DNA of 64,000 nt from G016756615 sp035556195. Its GTDB lineage: Bacteria > Pseudomonadota > Alphaproteobacteria > Rhizobiales > Rhizobiaceae. The translations under genes and the position numbers were made by a program. Positions 32,215 through 43,700 of the stretch are shown here, piece after piece (the stretch's first letter is position 1; each line of letters opens with the position of its first letter). The stretch spans positions 310,001 to 374,000 of the forward strand of contig DATMFK010000067.1 in the NCBI GenBank assembly GCA_035556195.1, in the 5' to 3' direction. The notes under the pieces are model-generated. The model was not told the origin of the DNA. It did no database searches and saw only the letters and a list, made by a program, of their open reading frames with translations.

Positions 32215-32457
32215 ATGATGGGCGCGCGACTGTTCAGGTTTTTCACCGATCACCCAGGCACGGTAGGCGAATCCTATTTCAGCCACATGGCATTTGCCGC
32301 CTGGTTCGCCTCGCGGCTTTTCATGGCTGGCGCGGCAGCCCTTACCCACGCCTTCCTGCCCTTCCTGTTCGAGACCACCGCGAGCACCATCGTGCGCGAG
32401 CTTTACGAACGCACGCAGGGCAGAGGCAAACGGACCCAACTGCCGGCCGCGGGCTGA
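32215..32457 (+). CDS. DUF6356 family small protein
   Basis: This 80-residue protein reads MMGARLFRFFTDHPGTVGES and then a FAAWFASRLFMAGAAALTHAF hydrophobic segment (two neighbouring halves) and a C-terminal SxIVxELYER basic tail. FTDHP...VGE(S/T)Y is the DUF6356 signature. It is probably a small membrane-associated protein, and its function is unknown. GAGAGGGA precedes ATG 32215, which is preferred over upstream in-frame starts. It is divergent from lrp and upstream of prfC. Confidence 0.72.
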   Translation: MMGARLFRFFTDHPGTVGESYFSHMAFAAWFASRLFMAGAAALTHAFLPFLFETTASTIVRELYERTQGRGKRTQLPAAG

Positions 32458-32615
32458 CCACGTATTTCCTATTCGACTCCAGCGGATGCTCCTGTTAGAA
32501 GCCGCCAAACGACGGCGCGGGGAGCGTCGTTTCCTGCCCTTGCGCGATGGCATTGCGGTTTCCATCTTCGCGGGCGGGAACGCATCGTTCCCTGCCGCAT
32601 GACAGGGTTTCTCCA

Positions 32616-34205
32616 TTGGCCGAAGACATCAAAAAGGCGGTCGCGCGCCGCCGCACTTTCGCGATCATCGCGCATCCGGACGCCGGCAAGACCACGCTCA
32701 CCGAAAAGCTGCTGCTGTTCGGCGGCGCGATCCAGCTCGCCGGCGAGGTGAAAGCTAAGAAGGATCGAATCCAGACCCGCTCGGACTGGATGAAGATCGA
32801 GCGCGAGCGCGGCATCTCCGTCGTCACTTCGGTGATGACCTTCGAATATGGTGAAAACGTCTTCAACCTGCTGGACACGCCCGGCCACGAAGACTTCGCC
32901 GACGACACATATCGTACCCTCTCCGCGGTGGATTCGGCGGTCATGGTCATCGATGCGGCGAAAGGTATCGAGCCGCGCACCCTGAAGCTGTTCGAGGTGT
33001 GCCGGTTGCGCGACATTCCCATCATCACTTTCGTCAACAAGATGGACCGCGAAAGCCGCGATCCCTTCGAGATCCTCGACGAGATCGAGGCCAAGCTGGC
33101 GCTCGACACAGCCCCCGTCACATGGCCTGTCGGTCGGGGCAAGACCTTCGCCGGCACCTACCATCTCGCCCAGAACGCCGTCCGCCAGAGCGACGAGCAG
33201 GTCGAGCGCCTGCCGGTGCATGGGCCCGATTCCAACCGCGTGGCTGGGCTGCTTCCCGACAACGAGCGCGAGGCCTTCATCGAGGAACTCGAACTCGCGC
33301 GAGAGGCTTGCAGGCCGTTCGATCTCGATTCTTTTCGCGAGGGTCATTTGACGCCGGTCTATTTCGGCTCGGCGCTGCGCAATTACGGCGTGCGCGACCT
33401 GATAGAGGCCCTCGGGGATTTCGGCCCCGCGCCACGCGCCCAGGAGGCGGACAGCCGCGTGGTCGAGGCGACCGAGCCGGGCATGAGCGCCTTCGTCTTC
33501 AAGATCCAGGCGAACATGGACCCCAACCACCGCGACCGCATCGCCTTCGTCCGGGTCTGCTCAGGCAAGCTGCAGCGGGGCATGAAGGCGAAGCTCGTCC
33601 GCACGGGCAAGCCGATGAGCCTGTCGGCTCCGCAATTCTTCTTCGCGCGTTCGCGCATCACGGCGGACGAAGCCTATGCCGGTGACGTGGTGGGTATTCC
33701 CAACCACGGCACGCTGCGCATCGGCGACACGCTGACAGAAGGCGAGGGCATACTGTTCCGCGGCGTGCCGAACTTCGCGCCCGAGATCCTGCGGCGCGTA
33801 CGGCTTGGCGACGCCATGAAGGCGAAGAAGCTCAAGGAGGCTCTCCAGCAGATGGCGGAAGAAGGCGTCGTGCAGCTCTTCTCGCCCGACGATGGCTCGC
33901 CGGCCATCGTCGGCGTGGTCGGCGCGCTGCAGCTCGACGTGCTGAGGGAGCGGCTGTCCGTGGAATACGGCCTGCCCGTCGATTTCGAGATGGCGCGCTT
34001 CTCCATCTGCCGCTGGATCTCGGCGGCCGACCGGACCGAGCTCACGCGCTTCATCGAAGCCCATCGCGGCGATATCGCCCGCGATCTCGACGGCGATCCC
34101 GTATTCCTTGCCCCGCATGAGTTCGGCCTGAACTACGAGGCGGAGCGCTGGAAGGCGATTACCTTCGCCGCCGTCAAGGATTATCAGGTGCGGGAAGCGG
34201 CGTAG
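32616..34205 (+). CDS. prfC: Peptide chain release factor 3
   Basis: RF3 is the GTPase that recycles RF1/RF2 after translation termination. The 529-residue protein has G1 AHPDAGKTT near 19-27, switch I RGISVVTSV near 68, G3 DTPGHEDF near 88-95 and G4 NKMDR near 142-146, then domains II and III of normal length. A TTG at 32616 gives the standard MAEDIKKAVARRRTF N-terminus; an ATG 69 nt upstream would add 23 unusual residues. A perfect hairpin (GGGAACG-CAT-CGTTCCC, 32576-32592) ends 23 nt before the TTG and could influence initiation. Confidence 0.93.
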   Translation: MAEDIKKAVARRRTFAIIAHPDAGKTTLTEKLLLFGGAIQLAGEVKAKKDRIQTRSDWMKIERERGISVVTSVMTFEYGENVFNLLDTPGHEDFADDTYRTLSAVDSAVMVIDAAKGIEPRTLKLFEVCRLRDIPIITFVNKMDRESRDPFEILDEIEAKLALDTAPVTWPVGRGKTFAGTYHLAQNAVRQSDEQVERLPVHGPDSNRVAGLLPDNEREAFIEELELAREACRPFDLDSFREGHLTPVYFGSALRNYGVRDLIEALGDFGPAPRAQEADSRVVEATEPGMSAFVFKIQANMDPNHRDRIAFVRVCSGKLQRGMKAKLVRTGKPMSLSAPQFFFARSRITADEAYAGDVVGIPNHGTLRIGDTLTEGEGILFRGVPNFAPEILRRVRLGDAMKAKKLKEALQQMAEEGVVQLFSPDDGSPAIVGVVGALQLDVLRERLSVEYGLPVDFEMARFSICRWISAADRTELTRFIEAHRGDIARDLDGDPVFLAPHEFGLNYEAERWKAITFAAVKDYQVREAA

Positions 34206-34229
34206 GCTGCCTGCCCTCGTCCGACGGAG

Positions 34230-34296
34230 CTCACCCCCTCATCCGGCCGCGCTTCACGCGGCCACCTTCTCCCGCGAACAGGGGGAGAAGAGGGAT
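34230..34296. repeat. Rhizobial intergenic palindromic repeat (CCCCTCATCCGGC type)
   Basis: Two hairpins: GGCCGCG (34245-34251) with CGCGGCC (34257-34263), and CTTCTCCC (34266-34273) with GGGAGAAG (34283-34290). The order CCCCTCATCCG, hairpin, CCTTCTCCC, GGGGGAGAAG is a familiar repeat of Mesorhizobium-like genomes. It probably ends the prfC transcript. From 34297 to 34764 I see no gene: the stretch is locally A/T-rich (34400-34480) and may hold the autotransporter promoter, which I cannot fix. Confidence 0.7.
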
Positions 34297-34764
34297 CCTC
34301 GCGCCGGCGCTTCTGCGAAACTGCAAATATTGGCGATTGGCGCAGTCGGTCCCGCAGCCATTGCGCGCGGCGCAACTTCCGCGGCTGTCCGCTGTGATGC
34401 TGTTCGCAATTTTTGCAAGGGATCGCGTTTTTCTGAAAAAAACCGGACTTTCTTGAAAGACAAAGTAAAGCCACATCGCCCATAATCAGCTCGCGCGAGA
34501 GTTGTGCGCCAAGGGGGTCATCGCCCGAATGATTTGGGCGTTGAATCCGGCCATGCGGAGGTCGGGCGCGGCACACGCGATTGAGCGGCGGCTGGAGGGG
34601 GCGATCTTGCGTAGAGACGGCGACTAGAGGGCGGCTCACACGCCGCTCTGAACTGGATGGCAAGCGGACCTCGTCTGCCATCGGTCCTGCACGATTCACC
34701 GATCGATTCTGTTTCGACGGCGCGCCGACCGGCATCGCCGGCACAAGCTTTTTGGGATCCCGAA

Positions 34765-37700
34765 ATGATGTTCAATGCGATTGCTGGAGCGCAGGCGAGC
34801 CCATCGGCTGAGGAGATTCAGGCTGGGAATCGAGGGGCCGCGTGGTCGCGCCTTATGCGCGGCGGCCGCATGACGAAATGGAAGGGTATTGCGGCGAGCT
34901 ATGCGCCCAATGTGGCCGAGCTTTTCTCCTGCGCCTCGCGCCAGTCGGCTGTTGCGTTCCTGGCCGCCGCGCTTGTTGCGAACCTGGCTGCGGGCACGGC
35001 TTCGGCGGCTGACCGATACTGGGACGTCAACCAGACCGCGGCCGGCAGCGGCGGCACGGGCATCTGGAACCTCACCAATCTTTTCTGGAGCCCGAGTTCC
35101 AGCGATGTGCTCGGCCCCTACAACCAGCCATGGGACAATGGCGCGCTCGACCGCGCCATCTTCGCCGGCACCGCCGGCACCGTAACGCTGGGCTCGGCGA
35201 TCACCGTCAACGCGCTCACCTTCAACACCAACGGCTACACGCTCGCAGGAACCGGCGCCAACACCCTGACGCTCGGCGGCGTGACGCCGACGGTCACGGT
35301 GACCACCGGCACTTCCACGATCGGCGCTGTCATCGCTGGCTCGGCCGGGCTCACCAAGACGGGTGGCGGCACGCTATTCCTGACGGGTGCGAACACGTTC
35401 AGCGGCGGCATAACGCTGAACGGCGGTACATTACGCGCCAACGACAACGCCGCGTTCGGCGCGGCGGGCAACACAATCACGACCACGGCCAACGCGACGC
35501 TTACCGTCGATTCGGGCGCCGCGAACCGAACCGTGTCGATCGCGGGAGGCACGACGCTCACGGTATCCGGCACCGGAGTGGGATCGGCACTGTTCAGTGG
35601 AGCCGGAAATCTCATCGCGCTGCCCGGCGTCACGCTCAGCAACGACAATAGCGACTTCACTGGAACGGTACAGCTCAATGGACAGAGCCAGGGCGTCGCG
35701 AACATTGCTTTCACCTCCGTTCGGAATGTCGGCCAGGCGAGCTCGCTCGGCGCTGGCGGGACAATCACGTTCACGGGCGGAAGCCAGTTCTCGGACAACA
35801 TAACGTATATAGGCACTGGCGACAGCTCGAACCGAGACTGGGTGATGGCCGGCCCAACACTCCGCCGTTTCAACAATTCCGGGACGGGAGCGCTGACCCT
35901 CACGGGTAACTTCAACTTGGCGCAGGCTACCCAATTCAACGCCGGGACAGCGGACTTCAACCTCCTGGGCGTACTCAGCGGCGCCGGCTCCGGTGTCACC
36001 TTCACAGCGAGTGCTGGCCGCAACGTCACGCTCGGTGGAGCCAACACGTTCGCCGGCACCGTCAGCTTGAACGGTGGGGGCACCATCAACGCCACCGTTC
36101 TCGCTGGCTCCGGGGTTGCCAGCTCACTGGGACAGGGATCGTCGATCGCGATAAACGACGCGACATTGCGCTACGCGGGCAGCGCAATCAGTACCGACCG
36201 CACTTGGCTCCTCTCGAACAACACCACGCTGCAAAACGACGGTACTGGCGGCCTGACGCTCACCGGCGCGATCGCGTTCGATCCCGTAGCCAGCATCGAT
36301 ACGCTCAACCTCGCCGGCAGCTACGCCGGCGTCAACACGATCGCCAGCGACATCAGCGACTCCGGCCGCATCGTCATGAACGGCGCGGGCATTTGGGTGC
36401 TCAGTGGCAACAACAGCTATACCGGCACAACCGCAGTCGAGAACGGTACGTTGCGAGCGGGCAGCGCGTCGGCTTTCAACCAGCAGAATTCGCTGACCGT
36501 GAACGGCGGCACGTTCGACCTTGGCGGCTATGGTTACAGCTTCACGAGGCTGGACGGCACCGGCGGAACGGTTGAACTCGGCTCCGGCATCCTCGTGGCG
36601 AACGTCGCCACCGGCGTCAGCTCGAGCTTCGCGGGCCGCATCCAGGGCAGCGGCGGCTTCACCAAGCGCGGCGGCGGCACGCAGACGCTGACCGGCTCCA
36701 GCACCTATACTGGCGACACCAATATCGAGGGTGGCACGCTGGCGCTCGACTTCTCCAAGCCCGAATCGGCTACCGACGACATCATTTCCAGCGGCTCTAC
36801 CCTCAACATGGCAGGCGGCACGCTGCAGATCACCGGCGCCACGGGCGAAGCCAACAGCCAGGGTTTTGACGGCCTCTACATCTCCGGCGGCAGCAACAGG
36901 ATCACGGCGACCGCCGGGGCGAGTGGCGGCACGATGACCGTCAGTTTCGGCGACGTCGCGAGGATTGGCGGCCAGGTCGACTTCGGCATCGGCAGCGGCG
37001 TCACGATGAGTGTGGCGCCGGGCACTGCGCTTGGCGGCTGGGCTACCGTCAACGGCTCCGACTATGCCGATGTGGACGCGAGCAACAACATCATCGCATT
37101 CACCGACTATGATTTGGAGGACGATGCCGGAACCTGGGGCGATGGCGACATCGTGACCGATTCCGGCGGTGCGGCGAACACGCCCTTCTTCGGCATGGTG
37201 AGCGAAGCGAGCGGCGACAATGTCGTGCAGCTCGGCGGCCTTCGCTACACCGTGGCTCGGGCCTCAACGGTCAATGTCGGCGAAAACCAGACCCTCGGCG
37301 TCGACGGCACCATCATTGTCGCCGCGAGTGTCAGCAACACGAGCCAGTCTATCGCCCAGGGCTCGGTCAGGGGTGCGGCCGGCGGCGTGCTCGGCATTCA
37401 GCAGAACAGCACCGGCAGCTTCGCCATCAATTCCACCATCGTCGACAATGGTGGGGCGACGGGGCTTACTGTCGGCGGCACAGGCACGGGCAGCGTCGTG
37501 CTCGGCAATGCCGCCAATACCTATACCGGAGCGACCTGGGTGACCCGCGGCAAGCTTTCGGTTGCAACGCTCGCCAATGGTGGCGTCGACAGCAGCATTG
37601 GCGCGTCTTCCGCGGGTTCGTCCAACCTGGTGCTCGAAGGCGGTACACTCAGCTATACCGGCGGCAGTGTCTCGACAAATCGCGGCTTCACGGTGATGCG

Positions 37701-40700
37701 TTCGGGCGCGATAACAGGCGGAACGATCGAGGTCACGCAGGCGTCAGCGAACGTTGCATTCGGCGGCGAGGTAGTCAGCCCGGATGGCGCCGGCCTCACC
37801 AAGACCGGCGCCGGCACGCTGACGCTCACAAATGCCAACAGCAGCTATACCGGCGCAACGGTCGTCAGCGGCGGCGGCACACTGTCGGTCACAACGCTCG
37901 CCAATGGCGGCTCGAACAGCAGCATCGGCGCCTCAAGCAGCGATTCGGCCAATCTCTTCATCGAGGGCGGCAGTACCTTCCAGTATACGGGCGGAAGCGT
38001 CACGAGCGATCGCGGCTTTACGCTGAACGGCATCGCCGGAGGCATCATCGATGTCACCAATGCGGGCACGGAGTTGGCCCTGGGAGGCACGATGGCCGGC
38101 CTGGGCGGCGCACCGCTGACCAAGGCCGGAGTCGGCACTCTGATTCTGTCTGGTATGAATACCTACAGGGGGCAGATTAGGGTCGATGCCGGCACTTTGC
38201 GTGCGGGATCCACGCAGGCCTTTGGCGCGGTCAATCTGGTGGTCCTGGCAGACACCGCAGGCGCCACGCTCGATCTCGACGGATTCGACAACAGGGTTGC
38301 CGGCCTATCGGGCGGCGGGACGAATGGCGGCAACGTGCTTCTCGGCGACGCCATTCTCACCATGGGGGGCTCGAATGCGAGCTACAGCGGCGCCATCAGC
38401 GGCACCGGCGGGCTCGTGAAGGACAACAGCAGCACACAGACGATGGTCGGCTGCGGCAGCAGCTATACCGGTTCGACCACGATCCGGGCCGGAGTGCTGT
38501 CTGTCGATTGCATTCGTAACGGCGGCCAGACGAGCGGTGTCGGCGCCTCCGCCGCCGCCGCCGCCAATCTGGTTCTCACCACAAACGGCACCCTGCAGTA
38601 CACCGGCGGCACGGTCACCACCGACCGCGGTTTCCACCTCCCCAGCGGCTGGGGTGGCATCGACGTCGTGGAAGCCACGACCACGCTGGATTTCACCGGC
38701 AACGTCACGAACCTCGCAAACGGAAGCCTTTTGAAGGACGGCGCCGGTACGCTGAAGCTTTCCGGCACTAACAGCTACGCCGGCACATTGCTCCGGGCGG
38801 GTACGCTGGTCGCCGGCTCCACCCAAGCCTTTGGCACCGGCGCCATGACGATTTACGGCGGGGCGACCGTTGACCTGGCAAACAATTCCAACGCGGTCGG
38901 CTTCTTGGATGACGAGAACGACGTTACAGGCGGCACAGTGCTTCTCGGCTCGGCCGATCTGACGATCACCAGCGGAGGGGCCCGGTTTTACGGGACGATC
39001 CACGGCACGGGCGGACTCATAAAGATCGGCGGCGGTACTCAGGGGCTCGGTGGCTGTGCAAACACGTACAGCGGCGCCACCATAATAGGCGGTGGCTGGC
39101 TCGAGGTGACCTGTCTGGCCGATGGGGGGCAGGCAAGCTCGATCGGCACGTCCTCTAGCGACGCTGGGAACCTGGTGATCGGCGGGCCAGCGAACGGAGG
39201 TCTGAACTATATCGGCGCTGGAGACACCACGGACCGTCGCTTCACCCTGGGAGCGTCGGCCGGGTATATTCGCAGTAACGGAACCGGAGCGGTCATATTC
39301 GAAAACTCCGCGGCTGTGACCTATGAGGGCACCGGCGCCCGCCAATTGCGCCTCGGCGGCAGCAATACCGGTACCAACATTCTCGCCGCGCAAATCGGGA
39401 ACAATGGAGCCTCTGCAGTAAACCTCGTCAAGGATGATGCTGGCACCTGGAGGTTGACCAACACCACCAGCAGCTATACCGGCGCGACCACGATCAACGG
39501 CAGTGGTGGCGTGCTCGAAGTCACCAAGCTCGCCAACGGTGGTGAGAATAGCAGCATTGGCGCTTCGACCGCAGCCGCCGCCAATCTGGTCATCGGCACC
39601 AATGGAACTTTGCGCTATGTCGGCAGCGGCGTCAGCACGAACCGCCTGTTCACGCTCGGCACCGGCACCACGATAATCGAATCCTCCGGCACCGGCGCCG
39701 TCAACTTCACCGACAGCGGTGGCCTGATGGGCTTCAGCGGCACCGGCGCGCGCACATTCACGCTCGGCGGCACCTATGCCGGTGACAATATCATGGGTGT
39801 GACAATCCGCGATCAAAGCGGAACCGCCCAGACCAGCCTCGCCAAGAACGACGCCGGCACCTGGATTCTCACTGCCAATAATACCTATACCGGCAACACC
39901 GTCATCAATGACGGAAAGCTGATCATCGGCAATGGCGGCACGACGGGCAATGTCGGCACCGGCGAGGTGATCCTCGCCTTCTCGACCGGCACGCTCGGCT
40001 TCAACCGGGGCGACACGTTCAACTTCGCCGGCAAGATCAGCGGCCCCGGCATCATAGAGCAGATGGGCGAGGGCACCACGGTGCTTACGGCTGTCAACAC
40101 CGCCGGCATCACGAAGATCACCGAGGGCGCCCTGCAGATCGACGGCGACCTGACGACCGACACGATCGCGTTCGATGACGACGAGGCGACGACGCTCACC
40201 GTCAACGGCACGCTGCACGGCAGCGGCGTGCCGGCCGCGATCACCGGCGACGGGTCGTCCAACATCATCAACGTCAATGCCGGCGGCACGCTTGCGGCAA
40301 CGGGCGACCTGGGCGGCGGCAGCGATACGATCAATGTATCGGGCACGGTCGATACGGGTGCCGGCGTGCTGAACCTCGGGCTCGGCAACGACACGCTCCT
40401 CCTCAACGATGGTGCTGTCTTGAGCGGTGGCGGGATCGCCGGTGGCACGGGCGGAGAAAGCGGTGCGGGAGACATCCTGCGGGTCGTCACGACCGCCGGC
40501 GTCACCCTCGCGGGTGGGAGCGTTACCGGGTTCGAAACGCTCGACAAACAGGGCACCGGTACCCTGACGCTGACCGGTGCGCATAGCTATACGTCCGGCA
40601 CGACGATCGCCGCCGGCACACTGCAGGTCGGCAACGGCGCGACGGCGGGGATGCTTGCGACCCCGACCGTGGCGAACAACGGCGTTCTCGCCTTCAACCT

Positions 40701-43700
40701 GAGCAGCAACTACACCTTTGCCGGCGCGATCTCGGGCAGTGGCGGCGTTAACAAGCTCGGCACCGGCATCACCACGCTGACCGGGATCAACAGCTACACC
40801 GGCGCGACCAACGTCAATGCCGGCACGCTGCTCATCGACGGCGACCAGTCCGGAGCAACCGGGCTGACCTCGGTCGCCAGCGGGGCCACGCTTGGCGGCA
40901 GGGGCACAATCGGCGGCAGCGTCAGCGTCGCCGATGGCGGCACGCTCAGCCCGGGCGCTGCGGGCAACGTCCCCGGCGAACTCACCATCAATGGCGACCT
41001 CGCCCTGAATGACGGCTCCATCCTTGCAGTCAATTTCGGCCAGGCAGGCGTCGTTGGAGGACCGTACAACGACCTGATCACCGTCGGCGGCGATCTGGCG
41101 CTCGACGGCACACTCAACGTGACGGAGACGCCCGGCGGCACCTTCGGCCCCGGCGTCTATCGTATCTTCAGCTACGGCGGCGTGCTGACCAACAACGGCC
41201 TCGATGTCGCGTCGCCGGACTATTTCGTGCAGACTTCTGTCGCCAGCCAGGTCAACCTCGTCAATTCGTCAGGTCTGGCCCTCAGCTTCTGGGACGGCGA
41301 AACCGGACCGCATTCCAACGAGCTGGTGAACGGCGGCAGCGGCACTTGGCGCGCCGCCGGCGACCAGAACTGGACCGACAGCACCGGCCTTTTCGCAGCA
41401 CCCTTCGCCAATGCGAGCTTCGCCATCTTCCAGGGCGCCGCAGGTACGGTGAGCGTCGACAACGGCAATGGTCAGGTGCAGGCCGTGGGCATGCAGTTCG
41501 CGGCCAATGGCTATAGAATCCAGGGCGACGGCATCGAACTGGTCGACGACAACACACAGCCCGGCTTGCAGTCGATCATCCGGGTCGGCGACGGTACGTC
41601 GGCCGGCGCGGGATATGTCGCCACCATCGCGTCCGCTCTCTCCGGCGCCACCCAACTGGTGAAGACGGACCTGGGAACGTTGGTGCTCTCCGGTACCAAC
41701 AGCTACACCACCGGGACCGCGATCAACGGCGGCACGCTCCAGATCTCGTCCGACGCCAATCTTGGTGCCGCCCCCGGGGCACTCAGCCTTGATGGCGGCA
41801 CGCTGCGCAATACGGCCGCGGTCGTCTCGAGCCGTTCCGTCACGCTCAATGCCGGCGGCGGCGGTTTCGACACGCTGGACAGGCTCACGCTGAACGGCGT
41901 GGTCGGCGGAGCCGGCACGCTTGCCAAGACGGGCGCCGGCACGCTGGTGCTGACCGCCACGAACACGTATCAGGGCGGCACCGTTATCAATGGCGGCGCG
42001 GTCGAAGTCGCGGCCAATGCCAATCTCGGCAACGCGGCCGGCGGGCTCACTCTCGACGGTGGCACGCTGCACAGCACCGCAACCTTCATCGCGGGGCGCA
42101 ATGTGACGCTCAATGCTGGCGGCGGTGCGTTCGACACCGACGGCTTCACCGCGCTGACCTTGTCCAACACGATCGGCGGCACCGGCGCACTCAGGAAAGC
42201 CGGCGCCGGCACGCTGGTGCTTGCGGGCAACACCATCTATGGCGGCGGCACGACAATCTCGAGCGGCACGCTGCAGCTCGGCGCCGGCGGAGCCTCGGGC
42301 TCGATCACCGGAGACGTGGCCAACGACGGCACGCTCGCCTTCAACCGCAGCGACAGCTACAGCTTTGCCGGCCTGATCTCGGGCGGCGGCTCGCTCGAGC
42401 AGATCGGCGGCGGCGTCACCATCCTCACCGCCGACAACAGCTACACCGGCGACACCGTTGTCCGGGAGGGCTCGCTCCTCGTCAACGGCGATCAGAGCGC
42501 GGCGAACGGCGCGACCACGGTCGAGGATGGCGGCGTCATCGGCGGCACCGGCACCATCGGCGGTGACGTGGCGATCCTCGACGGCGGCTCGTTCAACCCC
42601 GGCGATGTCGGGATCGTTCCGGGGACGCTCACGATCAACGGCAATCTCTCGCTCGCCGCCAACTCGACGCTGAACTACAATTTCGGGCAGGCCGGCGTGG
42701 TCGGCGGGGCCTACAACGATCTCACCGTCGTGCATGGCGATCTCGTTCTCGACGGCACGATCAACGTTGCCGAGACGCCGGGCGGCAATTTCGGCCCGGG
42801 CATCTACCGCGTGATCAGCTATGACGGGTTGCTGACCAATCTCGGGCTTACGGAAAGCTCACCCGACCACGTGGTGCAGACCTCCGTTGCGGGCCAGGTG
42901 AACCTCGTCGATATCAGCGCCATGACGCTCAATTTCTGGGACGGCGATGCCGGCCCGAAGGGCGACGATTTTGTCGACGGTGGCAGCGGCACCTGGCGTG
43001 CGGCCGGCGACGACAACTGGACCGACGAGAATGGGAACATCAACGCGGCGTTCTCGAACGGCAGCTTTGCCATCTTTGCCGGCACGGCGGGCCAGGTCGA
43101 CGTCGACAACACCAATGGCCAGGTGCAGGTGTCGGGCCTGCAATTCGCCTCCAACGGCTACCTGATCCAGGGTCAGGCCATCACGCTCGACGGCACCCAG
43201 GCGATCGTCCGGGTTGGTGACGGGACCGCACAAGGCTCGGCTTATGTCGCCACGATCGACGCGATGCTTCAGGGCGGCGCCCAACTCGTGAAACGCGATC
43301 TCGGCACGTTGGTGCTCACCGGCGACAACACCTATACCGGCGGTACCTTCATCCAGGAGGGCACGCTGCAGTTCTCGAGCGACGCCAATCTGGGCGACGC
43401 GGCCGGCGGCATCACGCTCGACGGCGGCACGCTCCAGAATACGGTCGCCCAGGCTTCCGCCCGCGGCATCACCCTGAACGCTGCCGGCGGCACGTTCCTC
43501 GCCGATGCCGACCTGACCCTTTCCGGCACGATGGGCGGCGTGGGCGGCTTCACCAAGTCCGGCAGCGCGAACCTGATCCTGCAGGGCGACAACGCCTATG
43601 CCGGCCCGACCACCGTTGCCGGCGGCGGCCTTTATGTGGATGGCGACCAGAGTGCCGCGGCAGGGCCGATCTCCGTCCAGAGCGGCGCAACGCTCGGCGG

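Noticed and set aside
38305..40584. 759-codon open frame on the minus strand inside the autotransporter gene
   Set aside because: Shadow of the repetitive passenger; composition follows the repeats and there is no start context or domain.
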